A stretch of DNA of 64,000 nucleotides from Vibrio hepatarius (GCF_011806575.1 NZ_JAATOO010000023.1:18254-82253); one strand, 5' to 3'. Shown: positions 26,729-36,558, counted from the stretch's first letter. Notes: generated from the sequence alone by a model not told the origin. Translations and numbers: made by a program.

Positions 26729-27232
26729 ATGTTTCGATATCCGATTTTTTCCGCGCGTAAACGTCGTTTACAAGGCAGTGTCAGTCTAGAAGTGGCTATG
26801 ATCCTGCCGATGCTACTGACCGTGATTGTGGCGGCGTCAGAAATACTGACCATCCTTCGCGTCGAACAACGCTTGGTGAACCTCAATTACAACATTCTTG
26901 AGATGGTGGGCAACCGTCGGACCCTGACGATTGAAAACAATATCGCCCAGCTCCCGTACTTTAGTGGCTTTGCCGAACAGCAACTTTCGAACATTGCTAA
27001 AGGCAGCGTGAATTTGTCGATCGCGATGCACAATGCGGCGACTAAGGAAACCACGCCAGTGATGGTGAGTTCATCGTGCCCGTTGAGTGAACAATGGCCG
27101 AACTTTGAGGTCGGCAGCTTAGTAGAAGTCGCAATCTGCTTCCAGCCACATGGCAGTGTCAGCAACAACGCGATTTGGAAGCTATGGCCAAATGGTCGTT
27201 TCTATTCTCATATGATTAGGGAGACTAACTGA
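26729..27232 (+). CDS. tadF: TadF-type pseudopilin
   Basis: A 167-residue TadE/F pseudopilin whose N-terminal segment is QGSVSLEVAMILPMLLTVIVAA. The exported part has two cysteines that could pair. It follows tadE by 2 bases and ends in TGATG shared with tadG. Confidence 0.87.
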   Translation: MFRYPIFSARKRRLQGSVSLEVAMILPMLLTVIVAASEILTILRVEQRLVNLNYNILEMVGNRRTLTIENNIAQLPYFSGFAEQQLSNIAKGSVNLSIAMHNAATKETTPVMVSSSCPLSEQWPNFEVGSLVEVAICFQPHGSVSNNAIWKLWPNGRFYSHMIRETN

Positions 27233-28635
27233 TGACGCCATTATCCACATCGGTTATTTCTCGTCACCATCAGCTTGGCGTGGTGTCGGTGTCGGCGGCG
27301 ATATTTCTCGCTGGTATGCTGACCTTCTTTAGCTTTGTTCTGTTGGTGGTTGTCACCAGTACCACCGATAGTCGTCTCTCAATGCTGGCCGATGCTGTGC
27401 TTTATTCTTCATCTGACAGTGTCAGCGCGGATCAAGACGCCAATCAACTGTTGAACGCCAATGTCAATGACGAGACCACAGGTTTGGCAGCGTCTCGCTC
27501 AAGGCTAGATAAACGTGATGATTTCACCACGACGACCGTGACCGGCAAAGTAAAGGCTAGCGAACTGGTTCTCAATGAGGAATTGATCTCCGGAGACCTG
27601 CAGATTCGTCACCAAGCCGTTTCCCGCTTACACCAGACGACACTGGAAATCGTCATCATGTTGGATGTATCTGGCTCAATGGAGGGTGTGCCTATGGCTC
27701 AGGCGATCGATGGCTTACGAGATTTTGCCGACATCTTATACGCCGAAGAAAGACGAAATCTGAGCAAAACCATCAGCATCGTACCCGCAACCGGATTGGT
27801 TAATGTCGGCTGGCGCCCAAATTTTCTTAAATCTGACGCGGTAGCGATTCCACGATCATTGCGTACATTGGCAAAAGAGCAAGGGTGGAAGAACCTGCTC
27901 AGTCCAACAGTACCAGGTCGCTGGCGCAAAGCAATGTGTATGCAATTACCGGAAGTTCAGTCGGACTTAACCAGTCCCAGTTTACTCAGCCCAAAGTGGA
28001 TCCGTAGCTTGGAACTTGGACCTAGACAACAAAACATCCGCTTCTATCTTGAAACCCAACGCAAGCCGCCACCAGGAGATACATACAAAAATGGCATGCC
28101 ATTGCATTCCTATATCCCAAGTAACAACTCGCCATATAACCCGGATTGGAAGCACATGCATGCGCTGTTCGACTCATTTGACTGTGGGGTTAGCAGTGTT
28201 CAGTCATACATCTCCAACTATCGTGAATTTGTTGATGGTTTAAAAACACTTTACCCGGAAATGAACACCAATAACGCGGAAGGTGTGATGTGGGCGTGGC
28301 GTTTGCTGTCACCTGAGTGGCGTGGAGAGTGGGATCGCACCAAGAGCGAATTACCTCGTGACTATGGTCTGAAGAACAACAAAAAAGTCATGGTGTTGTT
28401 CACCGATGGTGACCACTTAGCAGCCCCCGAGTTACGTGATCGCAAGCAGGTCATGCTCTGTCGAGAAATGAAACGAAAAGGCATCGAAGTTATTGCAGTG
28501 GATTTCAATAACCGCTCACCTTCGATGCAATCTTGTGCCAGTCCTGGTCAGTATTACCCAGCAAATAACCGCACTATTCGCACTGTGTTACAGCAAGTGG
28601 CCACCACACTAAACAAAATTGAATTGGTGGAATAA
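27232..28635 (+). CDS. tadG: TadG, von Willebrand A domain pilus protein
   Basis: A 467-residue protein with one N-terminal membrane helix (about residues 15-45) followed by an exported von Willebrand A domain. The metal-ion-dependent adhesion motif DVSGSMEG (DxSxS) occurs near residue 143, and VMVLFTDGDHLA is the later MIDAS aspartate region. TadG is needed for Flp assembly or anchoring in other species. It is the last Tad gene; no strong terminator stands between it and the next gene, whose ribosome site starts about 10 bases after the stop. Confidence 0.9.
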   Translation: MTPLSTSVISRHHQLGVVSVSAAIFLAGMLTFFSFVLLVVVTSTTDSRLSMLADAVLYSSSDSVSADQDANQLLNANVNDETTGLAASRSRLDKRDDFTTTTVTGKVKASELVLNEELISGDLQIRHQAVSRLHQTTLEIVIMLDVSGSMEGVPMAQAIDGLRDFADILYAEERRNLSKTISIVPATGLVNVGWRPNFLKSDAVAIPRSLRTLAKEQGWKNLLSPTVPGRWRKAMCMQLPEVQSDLTSPSLLSPKWIRSLELGPRQQNIRFYLETQRKPPPGDTYKNGMPLHSYIPSNNSPYNPDWKHMHALFDSFDCGVSSVQSYISNYREFVDGLKTLYPEMNTNNAEGVMWAWRLLSPEWRGEWDRTKSELPRDYGLKNNKKVMVLFTDGDHLAAPELRDRKQVMLCREMKRKGIEVIAVDFNNRSPSMQSCASPGQYYPANNRTIRTVLQQVATTLNKIELVE

Positions 28636-28660
28636 CTATCATTATGAAAGGAACTGTATT

Positions 28661-29188
28661 TTGTACCGAAAAGAACAGCTAGAACGTTTACCTGCGAAGG
28701 TTCAGGGATTTATTGAGCAATTTTCAACGGCCCAATTGGGCACTGTTGATGAGCATGGCACGCCGCTAGCGAGTTACGGTCCGTTTGTCCGAGAAGGCAA
28801 TAACTTTGTGATGTTACTCAGCACTGTTTCACAACACGCACGCAATCTTCAGCACTCTCCGAGAGCATCGCTAATGCTGGTTGAACCAGAAGATAAGGCG
28901 CGTCATCTATTCGCGCGCGAACGTGTGGTGATTGATTGCGATGTGGTGTGTATTGATAAACATGCTCGAGAAGCGGTGCCTCTGAAACAGGAAATGAAAC
29001 AGACCTTTGGTGATATCGTCGATCAGTTGTGTGGCATGAAAGACTTCAATTTCTACCGTTTTTCGCCCCGTTCCGGTAACTACGTTAAAGGTTTCGGCCA
29101 AGCATTCCGTCTTGATCAGGCGCTGAAGCACGCGGTGCACCAGACGGAAGGACATACAGAAGAAGATAAACAACCACGACCCGCTTAG
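28661..29188 (+). CDS. HugZ/HutZ-type haem-utilisation protein (PNPOx-like fold)
   Basis: A 175-residue split-barrel protein. The C-terminal motif FYRFSPRSGNYVKGFGQAFRLD is the HugZ/HutZ signature, and the N-terminal half (STAQLGTVDEHGTPLASYGPFV) is the flavin-reductase-like fold without an evident FMN set. HutZ-type proteins bind or degrade haem in the cytoplasm. TTG 28661 is chosen because GAAAGGAA ends 7 bases before it; upstream codons overlap tadG and give no family match. It lacks hutW/hutX neighbours here, so it is a separate copy or variant of the Vibrio hutWXZ protein. Confidence 0.82.
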   Translation: MYRKEQLERLPAKVQGFIEQFSTAQLGTVDEHGTPLASYGPFVREGNNFVMLLSTVSQHARNLQHSPRASLMLVEPEDKARHLFARERVVIDCDVVCIDKHAREAVPLKQEMKQTFGDIVDQLCGMKDFNFYRFSPRSGNYVKGFGQAFRLDQALKHAVHQTEGHTEEDKQPRPA

Positions 29189-29198
29189 CTTAACAGCC

Positions 29199-29221
29199 GG
29201 TGCGAGGGATTTCCTCGCACC
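29199..29221 (+). terminator. Hairpin after the HugZ-type gene
   Basis: GGTGCGAGG/CCTCGCACC is a 9-bp stem with a GATTT loop. There is no good T-tract after it, so it may attenuate or protect RNA ends rather than terminate. Confidence 0.4.
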
Positions 29222-29377
29222 TTGCTAATGATGTGTATCGGTATCTTTGAGAGCGCAGTGACGCAAGGTCGATTTGCCGACACTGATTCAGATTGATATC
29301 AGATAAAAATAGCGCAAAGCCTTAAAGGCCAAGGCGCAATTAAATTCAGCCTTTCATTACGACAGACAATTTACAGA

Positions 29378-29779
29378 ATGAATTGGAACATGATTAAAAG
29401 ATATACCTTCTTGACCATAGGGGTCAGCGCGACTGGGCTGGGTATGGTCGGTGTGTTTATTCCCTTATTACCCACCGTCCCTTTTGCGCTGTTAGCTCTG
29501 TATTGCTTCAGCGTTAGCTCTCCTCGTTTTCAATCTTGGTTACTGGCCAGTCGCTTACTTGGTCCGACACTGAGGAACATCAAAGAGAATCGCGGTTTGA
29601 CCATAGCGGAAAAGGCGCGCGTACTTATACTGGTATGGGCTTCTATACTGGCGACGGTCGTTTGGTTGTTGGATGAACGGCCTTCCGCACAGATCGCTTT
29701 GATTGTTATTGCGCTGATCGAAACGTATGTGATCGTGCGTTACAAAACACGCATCGAGCTAGGTGAGGAACAACAATGA
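29378..29779 (+). CDS. DUF454 (YbaN-like) inner-membrane protein
   Basis: A 133-residue protein with about four membrane helices. The DUF454 pattern is clear: GLGMVGVFIPLLPTVPFALLALYCFS, then SPRFQSWLL and GLTIAEKARVL. E. coli YbaN is the best-known member; function is not established. It overlaps the following ABC gene by four bases (ATGA), so it is co-translated with the exporter. ATG 29378 or 29390 could be used. The 190 bases before it have no strong ribosome site. Confidence 0.86.
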   Translation: MNWNMIKRYTFLTIGVSATGLGMVGVFIPLLPTVPFALLALYCFSVSSPRFQSWLLASRLLGPTLRNIKENRGLTIAEKARVLILVWASILATVVWLLDERPSAQIALIVIALIETYVIVRYKTRIELGEEQQ

Positions 29780-31374
29780 TAGGTGCGATTCCTCAAACCG
29801 CTAAGCCTTGGTTGCTCGGGACGGTAACAAGCGGCATTTTGATTATTCTTGGCTTAGTTGGTCAGTATTGGCTTGTGAGCCAATTGTTTCTGGTCGATGT
29901 TCAGCAGGCGGCTGGTCAGCTATTGCTTATGGCCACTGTCCTCGTTGCGCTGCGTTTTGGATTGATAATCTGGCACCGTCATCTAGGTGCTCAGACGTCC
30001 GCGCAGGTGAAGCAACGTCTGCGTACTCAATTGCTCGACAAACTTGCGAAGCTAAAACCTCACCAGATGACTCCGGACCTGCGAGGTAAGCTTAATTACT
30101 TGCTTGGTGAAGGCGTCGAAGTATTGGATTTATATTGGGGGCTATTTGTTCCACAGTTCTTTATCGGCTTACTTGGTTCGCTGTTAGTTTGTCTGTTTAT
30201 CGCCTGCATCGACCCATTTTCGGGTTTTGTGCTGCTGTTGATGATCCCGCTTATCCCTGCAATTTTAATGTTGGTGTTTAAGCGCTTTGCCAGCGTCAGT
30301 GCAACCTACAAACATAACCTCGCCGTGTTGACCGAGTTGTTTACCCAGAGTTTGCATGGACTCCCAGTGTTAAAACTGTATCAATTCTCTAAAGCGTGGG
30401 GGCGTGAGATTGAACACCATGGTGAGTCGCTGCGCCGTTCGACCATGTCGTTGCTCAAGACCAATCAACTGGTGATTTTATTGGTCGACTTGCTGTTTTC
30501 ACTCGGTACGATAGTGGCGGCGTCGCTGTTGGCGATTACGCGTTATCAATCTGGCATTATCGATGCTGCTTCCGCTGCGTTCATTATTTTAGCGAGCGTA
30601 GAGTTAATTCGACCGCTGTCTTTGATGGGGGCATTCTTCTTTGCTGGAGCGTTGGGAAGAGAAGTTCAAGCCGACGTTCAGCAAGTGCTGGCGATGGAAG
30701 AAAATGATACTCATCATCTCACACCGCAAAACCGTCATATTATGCTGGATATTCAAGGTTTGACCTTCGGTTATGATCAGCATCGACTGTTATTTCAACG
30801 TGTCGATTTAACCGTATACAAAGGGGAGCTGGTTGTTATCCAAGGGCCAAGTGGTTGTGGTAAATCAACGCTGTTTAAGCTTATCCGCGGTCAACTCCAA
30901 CCCAACAGCGGCATCATTACCCATCAATCGGTTGGCTATCTGCAACAAATGCCGTACGTCTTTGATACTTCCTTAGAAGACAATTGCCGACTGGCTGCGC
31001 CCAACGCGTCTCAGGGTGATATTTACAATGCGCTTAATCGATGTGGACTGACAGAATGGCTGCGTTATCCGGAAGGGTTGTTGCGTCAGACTGGGGAAGG
31101 CGGTAAGCATATCTCCGGTGGTCAGGCCGCACGGCTGGGTTTGTCACGGGCATTTTTATCAAACCATAGTTTGTTCTTAATTGATGAACCGACCCGCCAG
31201 CTGGATAACCAAAGCGAACAACATATCATTGACGCGCTGCATCAACTTAAGCAACAGGCGGGCGTATTGGTGATCAGTCATTCACCACGACTCATTGAGC
31301 AGGCGGACCGCGTGATTGATGTCCGCGACTGGCAAAATGCAATTAAAGCAAAACGAACGGAGGCTTGGGTATGA
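29776..31374 (+). CDS. ABC exporter half-transporter, CydD-like
   Basis: A 532-residue fused permease-ATPase. Six N-terminal helices (about 15-310) precede an ATPase domain with Walker A QGPSGCGKSTLFK, signature SGGQAARLGLSRA and Walker B LFLIDEPT. The overall shape resembles CydD of the thiol exporter CydDC. It pairs with the next gene, which begins at its last codon. Since E. coli-type cydDC normally sit with cydAB, this is probably a paralogous exporter; haem-related cargo is only suggested by the HugZ neighbour. Confidence 0.85.
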   Translation: MIGAIPQTAKPWLLGTVTSGILIILGLVGQYWLVSQLFLVDVQQAAGQLLLMATVLVALRFGLIIWHRHLGAQTSAQVKQRLRTQLLDKLAKLKPHQMTPDLRGKLNYLLGEGVEVLDLYWGLFVPQFFIGLLGSLLVCLFIACIDPFSGFVLLLMIPLIPAILMLVFKRFASVSATYKHNLAVLTELFTQSLHGLPVLKLYQFSKAWGREIEHHGESLRRSTMSLLKTNQLVILLVDLLFSLGTIVAASLLAITRYQSGIIDAASAAFIILASVELIRPLSLMGAFFFAGALGREVQADVQQVLAMEENDTHHLTPQNRHIMLDIQGLTFGYDQHRLLFQRVDLTVYKGELVVIQGPSGCGKSTLFKLIRGQLQPNSGIITHQSVGYLQQMPYVFDTSLEDNCRLAAPNASQGDIYNALNRCGLTEWLRYPEGLLRQTGEGGKHISGGQAARLGLSRAFLSNHSLFLIDEPTRQLDNQSEQHIIDALHQLKQQAGVLVISHSPRLIEQADRVIDVRDWQNAIKAKRTEAWV

Positions 31375-33014
31375 TTAAAACGTTATTACGCCTCGCTAAG
31401 CCTCATCTGGCGCCACTGACGTTGTCTTTACTCTGCCGGGTATTCAATCAGTTAGGGACGATTGCGATTCTGGTTGTGGCTGGACACTATGCACAACGCT
31501 TGTTTGCGGGCCACTCCATGGCGATATGGGAACAACTGATTTGGCCATTGTTATTGATTGGCGTTGGCAAAGCAGCATGCCGTTACGTCGAGCAATTATC
31601 AGGGCACAACGCTGCTTTTCGTATTCAAGAAGATTTGCGTAATCAGGTCTACTGGCAACTTGAAGCGCAAGCACCAGACAATATTCAAGACTTATCGACG
31701 GGTGAGTTGACGGCGCGTGTGGTGTCGGATATCGAACGTATCGAAGTATTTTATGCGCATACTATCGTGCCCGTGTTGTCTGCATTGTTGGTGTCGTTGT
31801 TGGTGACGATTTACGGCTATTGGTTGGTCGGTCCGGCTGCAATGGTATTGTTTGGTCTGTTATTGGCGGTTGGGGCGGCTCTTCCTGTGTGGCATCTCAA
31901 GCGCAATGGTTTGTTAGGACAAGGTATCCGTGGTCAGTTTGGTCAATTGAATGCTCTGTTGACGGATGTTATGTCTGGATTCAGTGAAGTGCAAAATTGG
32001 TCCGCGATGCCTTTCTTTCAGCGTAAAGTGACCAAACAAGGTCAAGAACTGCAGCAGTTGCACAATCGCTTGGCAATACGCAACGGTACGAAGGATGCGT
32101 TGAGCGATGTACTGATCAGCAGCGGCTTTCTGGCGATGCTTTGTGTCGCTTGGCTTACGGGAGAAGCGTTATCGCTCTCTGCGTTATGTTTGTACGCTGG
32201 CGCGTTTGGTCCGGTACTGGCGCTGACGCGAACTTTTGAAGACTTACCACAGACATTTCCGGCATGTCGTCGCGTGATTGCCATGTTAGATGTGAAGTCG
32301 TCAACTGAGCTATGTACGAGTAATGCAACGCCAAGTTCGGTCAACTCTGACGTGTTATTGAGTGTTGAACAACTTAGTCATCGATATCAAAACGCACCGG
32401 AGAAAATCTTTGAAGGCGTCTCGCTTTCACTATCCGCGGGACGACACTTGGTTATTCAAGGTGAAAGTGGCAGCGGTAAAACGTCATTATTGCGCTATCT
32501 AGCGGCGATTTATCTGTCGGAAAGCGCACCATTAAGGCTCAAAGGGCAAGCGATCACCATGAAAAATCGTGAAGCCGCTTGGTTGCAAACCAGTTATGTT
32601 CCGCAGCAAAGCGTCATCTTTCCGGCCTCTTTGCGTTATAACCTATCTCTAGGAGGAAATTATAGCGATGAGAAACTTATGCAGGCATTGCGATTAGTCT
32701 GCTTGGAGTCGATGTATGGTGCGCTTGCTAAGGGTTTAGATACCGAACTGGGTATTAACGGCGCTCGGCTGAGCGGAGGAGAGGCGCAACGTATTGCTTT
32801 GGCGAGAGCATGGCTACGCAATACCCCGATCTATGTGTTGGACGAAGCATTCAGTGCGTTGGACAAAAACACCGAGCGAGTTATCCGTCATAACCTTGCG
32901 CAAGACTGGCGAGATAAATTGATCATTGAAGTGGCGCATCAGCCGCAAGGTCTAAATCCGCAGTGCGAACGTTGGCTGATGAAAGAAGGTCAACTGACAG
33001 CTTTCGTTGATTAA
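31371..33014 (+). CDS. ABC exporter half-transporter, CydC-like
   Basis: A 547-residue partner half-transporter. Walker A is QGESGSGKTSLLR, the signature is LSGGEAQRIALARA and Walker B is IYVLDEAFSALD, so both ATP sites of the heterodimer look catalytic. ATG 31371 is preferred (GGAGG about 7 bases upstream, ATGA overlap with the previous stop); TTG 31365 would add two residues. A terminator follows, which closes the HugZ-DUF454-ABC group. Confidence 0.86.
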   Translation: MIKTLLRLAKPHLAPLTLSLLCRVFNQLGTIAILVVAGHYAQRLFAGHSMAIWEQLIWPLLLIGVGKAACRYVEQLSGHNAAFRIQEDLRNQVYWQLEAQAPDNIQDLSTGELTARVVSDIERIEVFYAHTIVPVLSALLVSLLVTIYGYWLVGPAAMVLFGLLLAVGAALPVWHLKRNGLLGQGIRGQFGQLNALLTDVMSGFSEVQNWSAMPFFQRKVTKQGQELQQLHNRLAIRNGTKDALSDVLISSGFLAMLCVAWLTGEALSLSALCLYAGAFGPVLALTRTFEDLPQTFPACRRVIAMLDVKSSTELCTSNATPSSVNSDVLLSVEQLSHRYQNAPEKIFEGVSLSLSAGRHLVIQGESGSGKTSLLRYLAAIYLSESAPLRLKGQAITMKNREAAWLQTSYVPQQSVIFPASLRYNLSLGGNYSDEKLMQALRLVCLESMYGALAKGLDTELGINGARLSGGEAQRIALARAWLRNTPIYVLDEAFSALDKNTERVIRHNLAQDWRDKLIIEVAHQPQGLNPQCERWLMKEGQLTAFVD

Positions 33015-33017
33015 ACG

Positions 33018-33047
33018 AAAAAATGCCGGAGATATCCGGCATTTTTT
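33018..33047. terminator. Terminator after the ABC exporter operon
   Basis: AAAAAATGCCGGA/TCCGGCATTTTTT with a GATA loop. It is symmetric, so it can also serve the convergent DMT gene. Confidence 0.9.
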
Positions 33048-33094
33048 ATAGCAGAGAGATAAACGCATCCTAATAAAGATGTGTTGTAAATATG

Positions 33095-34000
33095 TTAACT
33101 AGCGGCTTGTGAGAGATCTTTTTTGCCAAATTTGATCTGCTGGATCACCAATCCACTGATAATCAATACCAAACCAATGAGGGTCGTTGGGTGAATATCC
33201 TCGCCTATGATGGTCGCAAGCAATATCAGCGAGACAAACGGAGAAGCAAAGATAAGGTTGCTGATCCGCGCGGTATTCTGGGTGAGCTTCAATGCGCTCA
33301 GCCACAAGACAAAAGTGACGCCCATTTCAAACAATCCGACGTATGTCACCGCTAACCAACCTCGAGGAGAAACCTGTTGCCAGCTTGCCCCCTCATAGAT
33401 GCTGATACCAATGGCAAACGGGATCGCGACCAGAAAGCCCAGCAGCACGGCGACAATCGGGTCAGCTTTGTTCTTTGCATTCAGAATCCAATAGCCCGCC
33501 CAAAGTAGAGTGGAGAGCAATGCTAATCCGACGCCAAGTGGACTTTCAAAGTTCAAGCCGAGGATATCGCCTTTAGTTGCAATCACGACGACGCCAAAGT
33601 AGCTCAACGAGCACGCCAGCCAATCTTGCTTACGGATCTTTTGCCCCAAAAACAGCGCCGCCATCAAAGTCAGAGTAATTGCCCAACTGTAGTTAATCGC
33701 TTGTGCCTGAGAAGCGGGTAAGAGGTCGTAAGCTTTAAACAGAATCAGGTAATACGCCAGCGGGTTAATTAACCCCAACAACAAGTAATACCAAGGATTG
33801 GAAACAAAAGTGCTGGGTATTGAGGCGAGTTTTCCGCGTGCGGCACAAATCACCGTCAGGGCGAGTGCAGACACGATACTGGCGATGGTCAGCATTTGAA
33901 TCGGGGTAAACTCTGCCAGAGTCAGTTTGAATGCGGTGGCCACCGTTGACCACAAGAGTACAGCGGCTAAACCAAACCCAAGCGCGCGACGTTCGTCCAT
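33095..34000 (-). CDS. DMT-superfamily (EamA) transporter
   Basis: A 301-residue protein with ten hydrophobic helices in two EamA repeats. The first starts LGFGLAAVLLWSTVATAFKLTL; the second contains GVGLALLSTLLWAGYWILNAK. Substrate unknown. It is unrelated in sequence to the DMT gene at 9.4 kb beyond the fold. ATG 34000 has AAGGAAC upstream on its strand. It marks the return to conserved gene order next to rmuC. Confidence 0.88.
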   Translation of the reverse strand: MDERRALGFGLAAVLLWSTVATAFKLTLAEFTPIQMLTIASIVSALALTVICAARGKLASIPSTFVSNPWYYLLLGLINPLAYYLILFKAYDLLPASQAQAINYSWAITLTLMAALFLGQKIRKQDWLACSLSYFGVVVIATKGDILGLNFESPLGVGLALLSTLLWAGYWILNAKNKADPIVAVLLGFLVAIPFAIGISIYEGASWQQVSPRGWLAVTYVGLFEMGVTFVLWLSALKLTQNTARISNLIFASPFVSLILLATIIGEDIHPTTLIGLVLIISGLVIQQIKFGKKDLSQAAS

Positions 34001-34167
34001 GATGTTCCTTATCCTAAGACCGATAGGTGAATCCCTGAGTTTCCTGAGAGGGGATGAAGTACGGTGAGCCTAGTCTATCTGTTCGATATCTAGTCGACAA
34101 ACTGGACATTTATCCAGTGGTAAAATACCATTAAATCAATATCTGGAAAGAGAGTTAAACCTTTATT

Positions 34168-35718
34168 ATGCAATGGATTCTTGAGAATCAGGGCTTGATC
34201 GTCAGCGCGCTCAGTGGTGCCGTAATTAGCGGGCTGGGTGTGGGCTGGTGGGTAAAGCAAAAAATGCAGTTTAGTCATCAGCTTATGGAACAACAGCTGA
34301 CATCAAACCAGCAACTTGCTAACAGCCAAATCAGCCAGCTACAACAAGAGCTGCAGCAAGCCCAGCAAGAATTGGATGAACTCGATACCGAGCGCGACAA
34401 AGCCGCGTACGAGTCAAAACAGTTGCACGGTAAGATGATGGCGGTAATGGAAAAGCTGCGTTATTTCGAAGCCGTCAAACAAGAGCGCCAGCAATATTCC
34501 GATGACCTGAATCGCGTCCGTGAGCAAAAGTCACAGCTGGAAGCGCAACTGCGAGAACAGGAAGCGCGCCACGAGCAACAAACCAAAGCCAACCAAGAGA
34601 AACTCGAGTTGCTGGAAAAGGCTGAAGAACGTCTAAAGCAGCAGTTTGAGCATTTGGCGAACCAACTGTTTGAAAGTAAAACCGCCAAAGTCGACCAACA
34701 AAACCGTCAGAGTTTAGAAGGGATTTTGAGCCCACTTAAAGAGCAATTGGAAGGATTTAAAAAACAGGTCAATGACAGTTTCACCGTGGAAGCGAAAGAG
34801 CGCCATACCCTAGTGCACGAGTTAAAAAACCTGCAGCGCTTAAACGAACAAATGACGCGTGAAGCGGTTAATCTGACTCAGGCATTAAAAGGCGATAACA
34901 AGCAGCAAGGCAACTGGGGCGAAGTGGTGTTGGCTCGCGTGTTAGCCGAATCAGGTTTGCGTGAAGGCCATGAATACCAAACACAAGTGAGCTTGCAAAA
35001 CGAAGCTGGGAAACGCTACCAACCGGATGTGATTGTTCACTTACCGCAAGACAAACAGGTGGTCGTGGATTCCAAAGTCGCCTTGGTCGCGTACGAGCGT
35101 TACTTTAACGCCGAAACCGATAATCAAAGGGATAAAGCGTTAAGTGACCACTTACTTGCACTGCGCGCGCACATCAAAGGGCTATCACAAAAAGACTATC
35201 ATCAGCTTAAAGGCATTCAGAGCCTCGATTACGTACTGATGTTTATTCCGGTTGAACCCGCGTTTCAGGTCGCGATCCAAGCCGACCCAAGCTTGGTGAA
35301 AGACGCGATGGAGCAAAATATCATCTTGGTCAGCCCAACCACCTTGCTGGTAGCATTGCGCACCATCGACAATTTGTGGCGCAACGAGCGACAAAACCAA
35401 AACGCTCAGGTGATCGCCGAACGCGCGAGCAAACTCTACGATAAGTTACGTTTGTTTGTCGATGATATGGAAAGTCTTGGCGGCGCGCTGGACAGAGCCA
35501 ATCAGAACTACCAAGGGGCGATGAACAAACTGGCAACCGGGCGTGGCAATGTCATTCGCCAAGCGGAAAGCTTTAAACAGCTTGGCGTAGAGGTGAAGCG
35601 ACCGATTTCGGCCAAGCTGAGTGACATGGCTCATTATGATGGCCTCACAGAAAACAACACATTGGGTGAAAATGATTCGCTCGCAGAAAGACATCCGGCT
35701 GAGGATAAAGTAAACTAA
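34168..35718 (+). CDS. rmuC: RmuC-family protein
   Basis: A 516-residue protein. One N-terminal membrane helix is followed by a long glutamine/glutamate-rich coiled coil (about 35-170), then the RmuC nuclease-like core (GNWGEVVLARVLAESGLREGHEYQ, QPDVIVHLPQDKQVVVDSKVAL, SLDYVLMFIPVEPAF). RmuC limits inversions between short repeats in E. coli and is related to restriction-type nuclease folds. The C-terminal tail is low complexity. It lies just upstream of ubiE as in many gammaproteobacteria. Confidence 0.93.
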   Translation: MQWILENQGLIVSALSGAVISGLGVGWWVKQKMQFSHQLMEQQLTSNQQLANSQISQLQQELQQAQQELDELDTERDKAAYESKQLHGKMMAVMEKLRYFEAVKQERQQYSDDLNRVREQKSQLEAQLREQEARHEQQTKANQEKLELLEKAEERLKQQFEHLANQLFESKTAKVDQQNRQSLEGILSPLKEQLEGFKKQVNDSFTVEAKERHTLVHELKNLQRLNEQMTREAVNLTQALKGDNKQQGNWGEVVLARVLAESGLREGHEYQTQVSLQNEAGKRYQPDVIVHLPQDKQVVVDSKVALVAYERYFNAETDNQRDKALSDHLLALRAHIKGLSQKDYHQLKGIQSLDYVLMFIPVEPAFQVAIQADPSLVKDAMEQNIILVSPTTLLVALRTIDNLWRNERQNQNAQVIAERASKLYDKLRLFVDDMESLGGALDRANQNYQGAMNKLATGRGNVIRQAESFKQLGVEVKRPISAKLSDMAHYDGLTENNTLGENDSLAERHPAEDKVN

Positions 35719-35775
35719 TCGCCCGCAGTGCTCAGGCCGTATATATTCATTGGCACTGTTCAAAGAGGAAACATC

Positions 35776-36558
35776 ATGACGGATACAAGCGTGCAATCGA
35801 ATACAGCCTTAGAATCGAGTGAAACAACACACTTTGGTTTCACCACCGTAGCAAAAGAAGAAAAAGTCGAGAAAGTGGCTCAGGTGTTCCACTCTGTCGC
35901 AGCAAAATACGACATCATGAACGATTTGATGTCTGGTGGTGTTCATCGTCTTTGGAAACGCTTTACCATCGATTGTAGTGGTGTTCGTCCGGGTCAACGA
36001 GTGTTGGACCTTGGTGGCGGTACCGGTGATTTGACCGCAAAGTTCTCGCGTATTGTCGGTGAAAAAGGTCACGTGATTCTTGCTGACATCAACAACTCAA
36101 TGCTGAATGTTGGCCGTGACAAACTGCGCGATAGCGGTATTGTCGGTAATGTGCACTACGTTCAAGCGAACGCAGAAGAGCTGCCATTCCCAGATGACTA
36201 CTTTGACGCGATCACCATCAGCTTCTGTCTGCGTAACGTAACAGACAAAGACAAAGCGCTGCGTTCCATGTTCCGTGTGCTTAAGCCAGGCGGTCGTCTT
36301 TTGGTGCTCGAGTTTTCAAAGCCAATTCTTGAGCCACTATCAAAAATTTATGACGCTTACTCGTTCCACCTATTGCCAAAAATGGGTGAACTAGTGGCAA
36401 ATGACTCAGAGAGCTACCGCTACCTAGCGGAATCTATCCGCATGCACCCAGATCAAGAAACACTCAAAGGGATGATGGAAGAAGCGGGTTTCGAGAAAAC
36501 CAACTACTACAACCTCACTGGCGGTATCGTAGCACTGCACCGTGGTTACAAGTTCTAA
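35776..36558 (+). CDS. ubiE: UbiE, ubiquinone/menaquinone C-methyltransferase
   Basis: A 260-residue SAM methyltransferase acting in ubiquinone and menaquinone synthesis. Motif I is VLDLGGGTGDLTAKF; the family motifs YDIMNDLMSGGVHRLWKRF and ISFCLRNVTDKDKALRSMFRVLKPGGRL are present. ATG 35776 follows AGAGGAAAC; codons further upstream (from 35728) are not supported by the family's N-terminus. First gene of ubiE-ubiJ-ubiB-tatABC. Confidence 0.96.
   Translation: MTDTSVQSNTALESSETTHFGFTTVAKEEKVEKVAQVFHSVAAKYDIMNDLMSGGVHRLWKRFTIDCSGVRPGQRVLDLGGGTGDLTAKFSRIVGEKGHVILADINNSMLNVGRDKLRDSGIVGNVHYVQANAEELPFPDDYFDAITISFCLRNVTDKDKALRSMFRVLKPGGRLLVLEFSKPILEPLSKIYDAYSFHLLPKMGELVANDSESYRYLAESIRMHPDQETLKGMMEEAGFEKTNYYNLTGGIVALHRGYKF

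Noticed and set aside
35728..35775. Longer UbiE from 35728
   Set aside because: The added 16 residues have no family counterpart and AGAGGAAAC sits directly before ATG 35776.
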